Shown: piece by piece, positions 21,155 to 31,708 of the stretch
Position numbering within the stretch: the stretch's first letter is position 1
Layout: each line of letters begins with the position of its first letter
Source: Pseudomonadota bacterium
GTDB taxonomy: Bacteria > Pseudomonadota > Gammaproteobacteria > SURF-13
Assembly (NCBI GenBank): GCA_027624315.1
Contig: JAQBXX010000005.1
Span: 1-64,000, forward strand
DNA: 64,000 nt
Direction: 5' to 3'
Made by a program: the position numbers and the translations under genes
Notes under the pieces: generated by a model
Seen by the model: only the letters and a program-made list of their open reading frames with translations
The model's database searches: none
What the model was told of the DNA's origin: nothing

Positions 21155-21958
21155 TCAGGCCGATCCAGTGTCGGGCCTGCGGAATACCGCGGTGTATCCC
21201 GTGGTGAAGGATTTCTCGAAATCCAGGCGATCCAGCCAGTAAAAAAGAGGGCGTATCACCCACGCCAGCAGTGGATTAAACGCCAGCCAGAACGGCAGAA
21301 ACAGCAGCGACCAGCCCAGGCAGGCCAGCACAGATTGGCCGCGCTTGTGCGCGCGGAAGGGATCCACCGATTTCATCGCCTTGCGTGGCAGGTCCGTCAG
21401 GCGTTTCCCAAGCAGCCAGTAGGCGCCCCCCACCTTTTCGCAGCGCGCCATATCCCATCCGGTGCGTTGTGCCAGTTGTGCCAGTCCGTAATGCGTGAAG
21501 TGGAAGAAGTGCCATGGCTCGCCGTGAAGCGGGGAATTCATTGGCACGCTCAGGATGAGCAAGCCACCCGGCCGGGTGACGCGCAGCAACTCACGCAAGA
21601 CCTCCTCCGGGTTTGCTACGTGTTCCAGCACCTGGGTCAGCACTACAGCATCGTAATACATATCGGCGCGGGGAATGGCGTCGAGGTAGCACTCGAAGTC
21701 GTGTGGGCAACGATAAAACCCGTCCGGTACGTCGCAAGACTCATAGCGCTGGCGCTGGAACACCGGGCGGTAAGGGCGGCTCCCCGCGCTGGCATCCAGC
21801 ACTCGTGTGCCCGCAGCCAATCCTGCCGCCTCTTCCCTCAGGAACTGCCGGATACGGGCATTTTCCGGGTCGCACAGTGCCCCAAGCCCATCGGCGGGCC
21901 ACCAGCCCAGCCAACCAGCGCGTGGATTCAAAGGCACATCTTTTGTGTCAGCGCTCAT
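21155..21958 (-). CDS. class I SAM-dependent methyltransferase
   Basis: VLDASAGSRPYRPVF...YYDAVVLTQVLEHVANPEEVLRELLRVTRPGGLLILSVP. Confidence 0.82.
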   Translation of the reverse strand: MSADTKDVPLNPRAGWLGWWPADGLGALCDPENARIRQFLREEAAGLAAGTRVLDASAGSRPYRPVFQRQRYESCDVPDGFYRCPHDFECYLDAIPRADMYYDAVVLTQVLEHVANPEEVLRELLRVTRPGGLLILSVPMNSPLHGEPWHFFHFTHYGLAQLAQRTGWDMARCEKVGGAYWLLGKRLTDLPRKAMKSVDPFRAHKRGQSVLACLGWSLLFLPFWLAFNPLLAWVIRPLFYWLDRLDFEKSFTTGYTAVFRRPDTGSA

Positions 21959-22730
21959 CGGCGCTCCTTACCTTGTTCCGACCAGTAAGCTCAATGTCCC
22001 ACAACTTGGCGTATTTCATGAACGAATTGAAACAACCTATGGCGATGTGCACCAGGCCCGGCACGCCGTCCATGAATCCGCGCCGGATGATATAAAACTT
22101 GATAAATCGCAGCAGCGGACTGAATAGCAGTTGCAGCAGATGCGCGCGCTTGCCGCGTTGATGCAGCACTGCCGCTTGCAGGGACGTGTAGCGATTCTGT
22201 TTGGCGAGATACGCTCCCAATCCGGCTTCGGATTCGTGCATCAGGTCGCCGCTGAGCGAGCCGACGGGAGTGGCGCACACTACATGCTCGTGGATTACGT
22301 CGGTGCTCCACGCGGCATGCCTGCGGTCAAACAGGCGCAGGCTCACATCGGGGTAGCCCTCGCCGTGGCGCAGCCAGCGCCCCATGAAACGGTTGCAGCG
22401 CTTGCAGGCGTAGGCGTGATGTGGCGGCGGGGTGTCCATCAGCGCGCGGATGGAGTGCGCCAGGTCCGGGCTCACCCATTCGTCGGCGTCGATGCTCAGT
22501 ATCCAGTCATGTGCGGCCTGCGTGACGGCGAAATTCTTCTGTGCGCCATAGCCCGGCCAGTCGTTGTGGATGACGCGCGCGGCGGATTCTGCGGCGATGG
22601 AGAGCGTGGCGTCGGTGCTGCCCGAATCCACCACGATGATTTCATCCGCCCACGCTACGCTCTCCAGGCATTGGCGCAATGTCGCGGCGGCGTTCAGCGT
22701 GATAATGGTGACGCTCAGCGGTGTGGTCAT
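21948..22730 (-). CDS. glycosyltransferase family 2 (WaaE/KdtX-like)
   Basis: LSVTIITLNAAATLRQCLESVAWADEIIVVDSGSTDAT...WILSIDADEWVS. Confidence 0.87.
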   Translation of the reverse strand: MTTPLSVTIITLNAAATLRQCLESVAWADEIIVVDSGSTDATLSIAAESAARVIHNDWPGYGAQKNFAVTQAAHDWILSIDADEWVSPDLAHSIRALMDTPPPHHAYACKRCNRFMGRWLRHGEGYPDVSLRLFDRRHAAWSTDVIHEHVVCATPVGSLSGDLMHESEAGLGAYLAKQNRYTSLQAAVLHQRGKRAHLLQLLFSPLLRFIKFYIIRRGFMDGVPGLVHIAIGCFNSFMKYAKLWDIELTGRNKVRSADER

Positions 22731-22742
22731 AGATATGTTCCA

Positions 22743-23660
22743 TTAAGCACGGTGGTATACGTCGGTTTCACCCGGCGGGCGGTCCTTAAAGCGCCGGTGT
22801 ACCCAGAGGTATTGTTCTGGCGCCTTGCGCACCTGCTCTTCAATCAAGTGATGGATATGTCGCATGTCGTTTTCGACGCTGGTGCCCGGTATGCTTTCTA
22901 ATGCAGACAGCAAAACAAGACGGTAACCCTGCGCATCGGACAGGCGTTGAATGAAGAAGGGCACGATGGGCGCGCCGCTGATTTTTGCCAGGCGCACCGG
23001 CGCTGGATTGGTGGCCGCCACCACGCCGAAGAACGGCACAAAGACGCTGTGCTTGTGACCGTAATTCTGATCCGAAGCGTACCACACCGGAATATTCTGC
23101 TGCAGGCTTTGTAACATGCCGCGCACATCGTCGCTCGCAATGGCTTTTTCACAGCGCGCCTCGCGCGCACGTTTCATCACCGTTTCAAACAGCGCGTTCT
23201 TGTGTGTACGGTACATGGCGTGAAATCGCGCGTGCATGGCGAGCAGATGGGTGCCGATTTCGAGGGTGGTGAAATGAGCGCTGAGCAGGATCACGCCATG
23301 ACCCCGGGCCAGCGCGTGATCGAGATGTTCCAGTCCCTCAATGTGGGCGAGCGGACGCAGCCTGGCATCCGGCATCCACCAGCTCATCGCCGTTTCCAGC
23401 AGGCTGATGCCGAGTGATTCGAAATGATGGCGCAGTAAAGCGTTGTGTTCTTGCTCGCTCAACTGCGGGAAGCACAGCGCGAGGTTGATTGCCGCGATAT
23501 GCCGGCGGCGCGGCTGTAACAGGAGCATCAGCCGACCCAGCCTGTGCCCGGCGTATAACTGCCAGCGGTAGGGCAGATGCGCCATGCTCCACAGCAAGGC
23601 CAGTCCCGCCCAGGTGGGCCAGTAGCGTGGCGAGAGATGGCTTGCGCGTGTGGATGTCAT
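22743..23660 (-). CDS. lysophospholipid/lauroyl acyltransferase (LpxL/HtrB family)
   Basis: HGVILLSAHFTTLEIGTHLL, YASDQNYGHKHSVFVPFFG, EQYLWVHRRFKDRPPGE. Confidence 0.9.
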   Translation of the reverse strand: MTSTRASHLSPRYWPTWAGLALLWSMAHLPYRWQLYAGHRLGRLMLLLQPRRRHIAAINLALCFPQLSEQEHNALLRHHFESLGISLLETAMSWWMPDARLRPLAHIEGLEHLDHALARGHGVILLSAHFTTLEIGTHLLAMHARFHAMYRTHKNALFETVMKRAREARCEKAIASDDVRGMLQSLQQNIPVWYASDQNYGHKHSVFVPFFGVVAATNPAPVRLAKISGAPIVPFFIQRLSDAQGYRLVLLSALESIPGTSVENDMRHIHHLIEEQVRKAPEQYLWVHRRFKDRPPGETDVYHRA

Positions 23661-23783
23661 GGAGGAAGTTTTTACCGGGCGCTGGTGCGCCTGTTTACTG
23701 AACGCATCTTAGCGTAATCCCGACTGAAATTTGCAACCCCTTGTGCGATAATCCGGTCAGCATTGAAAGTGGCGAACGCACAC

Positions 23784-25241
23784 ATGACTCTGCACATTCC
23801 TGATTTTTCCTCCGCGCGCGTGCTGGTGGCGGGTGATGTCATGCTCGACCGCTACTGGCACGGGGCCACTGCGCGCATCTCGCCCGAGGCGCCGGTGCCG
23901 GTGGTGCGCGTGGAGACGAGCGAGGAGCGTCCGGGCGGTGCGGGCAATGTGGCGCTCAATGTCGCCGCGGTGGGTGCGCGTGTGACAGTTGCGGGCCTGA
24001 CCGGGGCGGACGAGGCCGCGCAGGCGCTGGAGCGCTTGCTGGCGGCGGCGCAGGTGGAATGTCTGTTCGAGCATATTCCGGGTTCCGCCACCGTGACCAA
24101 GCTGCGCGTGTTGAGCCGGCATCAGCAGCTCATCCGCCTCGATTTTGAGGATGGCTTTCGTCAGCCGGATGCACAGGCGCTGTCGCAACAGGTGGTGCAG
24201 CGCTTGCAGAAGAACGACGTGCTGGTGCTGTCCGATTACGGCAAGGGCGCCTTGCGCGCTGCGCCGGAGATCATCGCTGCCGCGCGCGCCGCGGGCAAGC
24301 CGGTGCTGGTGGACCCCAAGGGCAGGGATTTCGAGCCGTATCGCGGCGCGACGCTGATGACGCCCAATCTGGCGGAATTCGAGGCGGTCGTCGGCCACTG
24401 CGCCGATGAGGACGAACTGGTGCGCAAGGGCGAGGCGTTGCGCCACAGTCTGGCATTGAACGCGCTCGTCATCACGCGCAGCGAGCGCGGCATGACGCTG
24501 CTGCGCGCAGACCATCCTGCGCTGCATCTCCCCGCGCAGGCGCGCGAGGTGTTTGATGTCACCGGCGCGGGCGATACCGTGATCGCGCTGTTCGCCGCAG
24601 CGCTTGCGGCGGGCGCGGATATGGCCGATGCCGCGCGGCTGGCCAATCTCGCTGCGGGCATCGTGGTGGGCAAACTCGGCGCCGCCACCGTGAGCGTGCA
24701 CGAACTGCGCAGTGCGCTGCATGCGCACGTGTCCACCCGGCAAGGCGTGGTGAGCGAAGAAGATCTACTCGCGGCGGTGGCGCAGGTGCGCGCGCGCAGC
24801 GAGACCATCGTGATGACCAACGGCTGTTTCGATATTCTGCATGCGGGCCATGTGCGTTATCTGGAGCAGGCCAAACGCCTGGGCGATCACCTGATTATTG
24901 CCGTCAACGACGACGCCTCGGTGCGCAGGCTCAACAAAGGCACTGGGGCAACAGAGCGTCCGCTCAACCCGCTCGATGTGCGCATGGAAGTGCTGGCGGC
25001 ATTGAAGTGTGTGGACTGGGTGGTGCCGTTTTCGGAAGACACGCCGGAGCGTCTGATCTGCCGCGTGCTGCCCGACAAGCTGGTGAAGGGCGGCGATTAC
25101 AAGCCGGAGCAGATTGCCGGCCATCGCTGTGTCACCGCGCACGGCGGTGAGGTGCGCATCCTCAGTTATGAGCAGGGCCATTCCACCACGCGCCTCATCG
25201 AGAAGATGCAGGGCGGCGCAAAAGGCAAGGGCGCGCGATGA
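23784..25241 (+). CDS. hldE: bifunctional heptose-7-phosphate kinase / heptose-1-phosphate adenylyltransferase
   Basis: PfkB-like N-domain ([22 protein letters not shown]) plus nucleotidyltransferase [20 protein letters not shown]. Confidence 0.95.
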   Translation: MTLHIPDFSSARVLVAGDVMLDRYWHGATARISPEAPVPVVRVETSEERPGGAGNVALNVAAVGARVTVAGLTGADEAAQALERLLAAAQVECLFEHIPGSATVTKLRVLSRHQQLIRLDFEDGFRQPDAQALSQQVVQRLQKNDVLVLSDYGKGALRAAPEIIAAARAAGKPVLVDPKGRDFEPYRGATLMTPNLAEFEAVVGHCADEDELVRKGEALRHSLALNALVITRSERGMTLLRADHPALHLPAQAREVFDVTGAGDTVIALFAAALAAGADMADAARLANLAAGIVVGKLGAATVSVHELRSALHAHVSTRQGVVSEEDLLAAVAQVRARSETIVMTNGCFDILHAGHVRYLEQAKRLGDHLIIAVNDDASVRRLNKGTGATERPLNPLDVRMEVLAALKCVDWVVPFSEDTPERLICRVLPDKLVKGGDYKPEQIAGHRCVTAHGGEVRILSYEQGHSTTRLIEKMQGGAKGKGAR

Positions 25242-26212
25242 TTGTTGTTACCGGCGGGGCGGGGTTTATCGGCAGCAATCTGGTCAAGGCGCTGAACGAG
25301 CGCGGCCGCAGCGACGTGCTGGTGGTCGACAATCTCGAAGACGGCACCAAGTTCGCCAACATCGCCGATTGCACCATCCTCGACTATCTCGACCAGGACG
25401 ACTTTCTTGCGCGCGTGACGGCGGGCGCGGACTTCCCTGAACCGATTGAGGCGATCTTCCATCAGGGCGCTTGTTCCGCCACCACGGAATGGGACGGGCG
25501 CTACATGCTGCGCAACAACTACGAATATTCCAAACACCTGCTGCATTACTGTCTCGACCGCCACATACCTTTTATTTATGCGTCGAGCGCGGCGGTGTAC
25601 GGCGCGGGCAAGGTGTTCAAGGAAGACCCCGCCTGCGAGACGCCGCTCAACGTCTACGGTTACTCCAAGCTTCTCTTCGACCAGTACGTGCGGCGCCACC
25701 TCGGCACGGCGTGGAGCCAGGTGGTGGGCCTGCGCTATTTCAATGTGTACGGACCGCGCGAGCAGTACAAGGGCGGCATGGCGAGCGTGGCGCTTCATCT
25801 GCACAATCAACTGCACGCCAGCGGCAAGCTGCGCCTGTTCGAGGGCTCCGGCGGTTATGGCCCGGGCGAGCAGCGGCGCGACTTCATCTACGTGGCGGAC
25901 GCGGTGGCGGTGAACCTGTGGTTCTGGGAGCAGCGCGACAAGTCCGGCATCTTCAATCTCGGCACCGGCAAGAGCCGCAGCTTCAACGACGTGGCGTGCG
26001 CGGTGATCCACGCCGAAGGGCGCGGCGAGATCGATTACATCCCGTTCCCCGATCACCTGTGCGGGCATTATCAGAGCTTCACCGAGGCCGACATGGACGC
26101 CCTGCGCGCCGCCGGTTATACCCAGCCGTTCACGGACGTCGAGGCGGGTGTGAGCAAATACATGGAGTGGCTTAAAGACAGAGAAAAGATACAAGAGCAA
26201 AGAGAAAAGTAA
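25238..26212 (+). CDS. hldD: ADP-glyceromanno-heptose 6-epimerase
   Basis: [45 protein letters not shown]-like motif; C-terminus altered by repeat. Confidence 0.95.
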   Translation: MIVVTGGAGFIGSNLVKALNERGRSDVLVVDNLEDGTKFANIADCTILDYLDQDDFLARVTAGADFPEPIEAIFHQGACSATTEWDGRYMLRNNYEYSKHLLHYCLDRHIPFIYASSAAVYGAGKVFKEDPACETPLNVYGYSKLLFDQYVRRHLGTAWSQVVGLRYFNVYGPREQYKGGMASVALHLHNQLHASGKLRLFEGSGGYGPGEQRRDFIYVADAVAVNLWFWEQRDKSGIFNLGTGKSRSFNDVACAVIHAEGRGEIDYIPFPDHLCGHYQSFTEADMDALRAAGYTQPFTDVEAGVSKYMEWLKDREKIQEQREK

Positions 26213-26258
26213 AAATGCAGGAAACTTTTCTCTTGTAACTTTTCTCTTTTCTCTGCCT
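26179..26258. repeat. inverted polypurine/polypyrimidine array overlapping hldD stop
   Basis: CAGAGAAAAGATACAAGAGCAAAGAGAAAAGT ... ACTTTTCTCTTGTAACTTTTCTCTTTTCTCTG. Confidence 0.75.
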
Positions 26259-26260
26259 TT

Positions 26261-27535
26261 ATGAGACATGCATACACCCTGCTGTTATACCTGCTGCTCC
26301 CGCTGGTGCTGCTGCGCCTGCTCTGGCGCGGGCTGCGCGCCCCGGCCTACTGGCGGCGCTGGCCGGAGCGTTTCGGTTTTGTCCCGCCGCTGACACCGTC
26401 CGACGCCCCCGTCATCTGGCTGCATGCGGTGTCGGTGGGCGAGGTGCAGGCCGCGACCCCGCTCGTGCGCGCGCTGCATGCGCGCTACCCGCGCCACACC
26501 TTCGTGCTCACCACCATGACGCCGACCAGTGCGGAGCAGGTGCGCGCGAGCTTCGGGCGCGAGGTCGTACACTATTATGTGCCCTATGATCTGCCCGGTG
26601 CGGTGCGGCGTTTCCTGACGCGCGTACGTCCCAGCATCGCCATCATCATGGAGACCGAACTGTGGCCGAACATCTTTCACGGCTGTCACGCGCGCGCGAT
26701 TCCGCTGCTGCTCGCCAACGTGCGCCTGTCGGAGCGTTCCGCCGCAGGCTACCGGCGCATCGGCCGTTTGGCGGCGGAGATGCTGAGCCACGTCACTGCG
26801 ATTGCCGCGCAAACGCAAGCTGACGCCGCGCGCATCATCGCGCTGGGGGCGGAGGCCGCGCGCGTGCGCGTCACCGGCAGCATCAAGTTCGATGTCAGAC
26901 TGCCCGCGAGCCTGCGCGAAGAGGCCGCCGTGCTGCGCCGCGGCCTCGGCGTAGAGCGTGCGGTGTGGATTGCGGCGAGCACGCGCGAGGGCGAGGAGCC
27001 GCTCATCCTCGACGCCTTTGCCAGCGTGCGGCGCGCACTGCCGCAGGCCCTGCTGGTGCTGGTGCCGCGCCATCCCGAACGTTTCGCCAAGGTGGCGGCG
27101 CTGTGCCGCAAGCGCGGCTTCAGCACCGTACTGCGCAGCGAGCGGCGTGCGTGCGACACCGGCACTGCGGTATTCATCGGCGACACCATGGGTGAACTCA
27201 CGCTGCTGTACGCCGCGTCGGATGTCGCCTTCGTCGGCGGCAGCCTGGTGCCCACCGGCGGCCATAACATGATCGAACCTGCCGCACTCGGTCTGCCGGT
27301 CATTGTCGGGCCGCATGTGTTCAATTTCGCAGAGGTGAGCCATCTGCTGTGCGATGCGGGCGCGGCGGAGCAGGTGAAAAACACGGAACAACTCGCCGCC
27401 GCCGTATTGGCGTACCTCACGGATGCCAACCTGCGCCATGCCACGGGCGAGAAGGGGCGCCGGCTGGTGGAGCAGAACCGCGGCGCGCAGGAGAAGGTGC
27501 TGCACATGATTGCCGAGGTGATGCCCGCGCCATGA
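26261..27535 (+). CDS. waaA: 3-deoxy-D-manno-octulosonic acid transferase
   Basis: VIWLHAVSVGEVQAATPLVRAL, METELWPNIF, FVGGSLVPTGGHNMIEPAALGLPVIVGPH. Confidence 0.95.
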   Translation: MRHAYTLLLYLLLPLVLLRLLWRGLRAPAYWRRWPERFGFVPPLTPSDAPVIWLHAVSVGEVQAATPLVRALHARYPRHTFVLTTMTPTSAEQVRASFGREVVHYYVPYDLPGAVRRFLTRVRPSIAIIMETELWPNIFHGCHARAIPLLLANVRLSERSAAGYRRIGRLAAEMLSHVTAIAAQTQADAARIIALGAEAARVRVTGSIKFDVRLPASLREEAAVLRRGLGVERAVWIAASTREGEEPLILDAFASVRRALPQALLVLVPRHPERFAKVAALCRKRGFSTVLRSERRACDTGTAVFIGDTMGELTLLYAASDVAFVGGSLVPTGGHNMIEPAALGLPVIVGPHVFNFAEVSHLLCDAGAAEQVKNTEQLAAAVLAYLTDANLRHATGEKGRRLVEQNRGAQEKVLHMIAEVMPAP

Positions 27536-28743
27536 GTAATGCGGAATACGATGTCGTTATCGTCGGCGCCGGTATCGTCGGTGCCACGCTGGCCTGCGCG
27601 CTGGCCGACTCCGGTCTGCGCATGGCGCTGATTGAGGCGCGTGTACCAGCGCGCACCTGGCCCGCCGACAGCCGCGATCTGCGCGTGAGCGCGATCACGC
27701 CCGGCTCGATGCGCGTGTTGCATGCGCTCGGTGTGTGGCGCAACGTCGTAGCGCAGCGCGCGCAGCCGTTTCATGCAATGCAGGTGTGGGACGCCACAGG
27801 CGACGGCGCGATTCATTTTGACAGCGCCGATATTGACGCTGACAGTCTCGGCTACATTGTCGAGAACCGCGTGCTGCAACACGCGCTGCTGGAGCGCGCA
27901 GAGCGCCACACCAATATCGAGTGGCGCTGTCCGGAGAGCGTCACTGCCGTGGAGTTTGGCGACGCTCAGACGACGGTGGCGACGGCAGCGGGCCACACAT
28001 TGCGCGCGCGTCTGGTGGTGGGCGCCGACGGGCCCGATTCCGGCATCCGCGCGCTGGCGGGCATTGCCACGCACGGCTGGGCCTATGCGCAGAGCGCGCT
28101 GGTGGCCAACGTCAAGACCGCACGCCCGCACCAGGACACCGCCGGGCAGCGTTTTCTGCCCGGCGGCCCGCTTGCCTTTTTGCCGCTCACCGACGGTTAC
28201 AGCGCCGTCGTGTGGACGCTGCCTACGGCCGAGGCCGAGCGTCTGCGTGCGCTGGACGAGGCCGCGTTTGCGCGCGAACTGGAGACCGCACTGGAATCGC
28301 GCCTGGGGCGCGTCGAGCAGGTCGGATCACGCGCGTGCTTTCCGCTGCGGCTGCTGTGGGCCGAGCATACGGTGCAGGCGCGCCTCGCGCTGATCGGCGA
28401 CGCGGCGCATACCGTGCATCCGCTCGCCGGCCAGGGGCTCAATCTGGGCATCATGGATGCCGCGGTGCTCGCCGAGGTGATTACAGATGCGCGCGCCCGG
28501 CGCAAGGATATCGGTGCCTTGAGCATACTGCGGCGCTACGAACGCTGGCGCAAGACCGACGTGCTGGCCACGGGCGCGGCGCTGGAGGGCCTGCATCGCT
28601 TGTTCGGGAGTTCGCTGGCGCCCGTGCACTGGGCGCGCAATGCGGGGTTGACGCTGACCGATGCGCTCACGCCGCTGAAAACCCTCATCATGCGCCACGC
28701 CGCAGGGGTGGCGGGCGATCTGCCGCGCCTTGCGCAACTTTAA
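27532..28743 (+). CDS. ubiH: UbiH/VisC-family FAD-dependent ubiquinone biosynthesis hydroxylase
   Basis: VVIVGAGIVGATLACALADSG, LIGDAAHTVHPLAGQGLNLGIMD; ATGA overlap with waaA. Confidence 0.88.
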   Translation: MSNAEYDVVIVGAGIVGATLACALADSGLRMALIEARVPARTWPADSRDLRVSAITPGSMRVLHALGVWRNVVAQRAQPFHAMQVWDATGDGAIHFDSADIDADSLGYIVENRVLQHALLERAERHTNIEWRCPESVTAVEFGDAQTTVATAAGHTLRARLVVGADGPDSGIRALAGIATHGWAYAQSALVANVKTARPHQDTAGQRFLPGGPLAFLPLTDGYSAVVWTLPTAEAERLRALDEAAFARELETALESRLGRVEQVGSRACFPLRLLWAEHTVQARLALIGDAAHTVHPLAGQGLNLGIMDAAVLAEVITDARARRKDIGALSILRRYERWRKTDVLATGAALEGLHRLFGSSLAPVHWARNAGLTLTDALTPLKTLIMRHAAGVAGDLPRLAQL

Positions 28744-28750
28744 GGCAGCA

Positions 28751-28778
28751 CTTTAAAAAGGTCACAGGCGCCCATACC
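28751..28778 (+). promoter_or_regulatory. putative sigma32 heat-shock promoter of clpB
   Basis: CTTTAAA-N13-CCCATACC, close to CTTGAAA-N11-16-CCCATNT. Confidence 0.5.
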
Positions 28779-28806
28779 TAAGTACAAACCCATCAGGATA
28801 CCCGCC

Positions 28807-31383
<2,577 letters not shown>

Positions 31384-31419
31384 ATGCCAAGGCGCGGCCC
31401 TGATGGCCGCCTCTGGCAT
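31384..31419 (+). terminator. hairpin/terminator-like element after clpB
   Basis: ATGCCAAGGCGCGGCCCTGATGGCCGCCTCTGGCAT then TCCTT. Confidence 0.55.
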
Positions 31420-31517
31420 TCCTTAATTCTCCAACCATTTCCCCAGGCCAGGCGCTGCTGCGCATGGACGGCACGGCCTGTCATATCTCCTTTATGCAAC
31501 CCCTTGACAGCCATGGA

Positions 31518-31565
31518 TGACTAGATGTAGTGTCATCACATCCTGTGACACCCATCTTGTAGTGG
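31518..31565. promoter_or_regulatory. putative tandem NrdR boxes upstream of nrdA
   Basis: TGACTAGATGTAGTGT and ACCCATCTTGTAGTGG, registers exactly 32 bp apart. Confidence 0.6.
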
Positions 31566-31708
31566 TTTATGCCAGATGTGCATCCAGCAGGAAGGCCGCA
31601 GGCGCCGCCGTTTGTCATGGAATGTGATAGGCGCAGCCTGCCCAATATATTCAAAGACTTGTACGGCATTGCCCCGGCAGTGCCCGCCAAATTCAGAGGG
31701 GAGACAGT

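Noticed and set aside
26285-27505. 406-aa antisense ORF opposite waaA (and 26749..28131, 3937..5145, 5870..6742, 32070..32375 etc.)
   Set aside because: Overlap confidently identified genes and show no family features.
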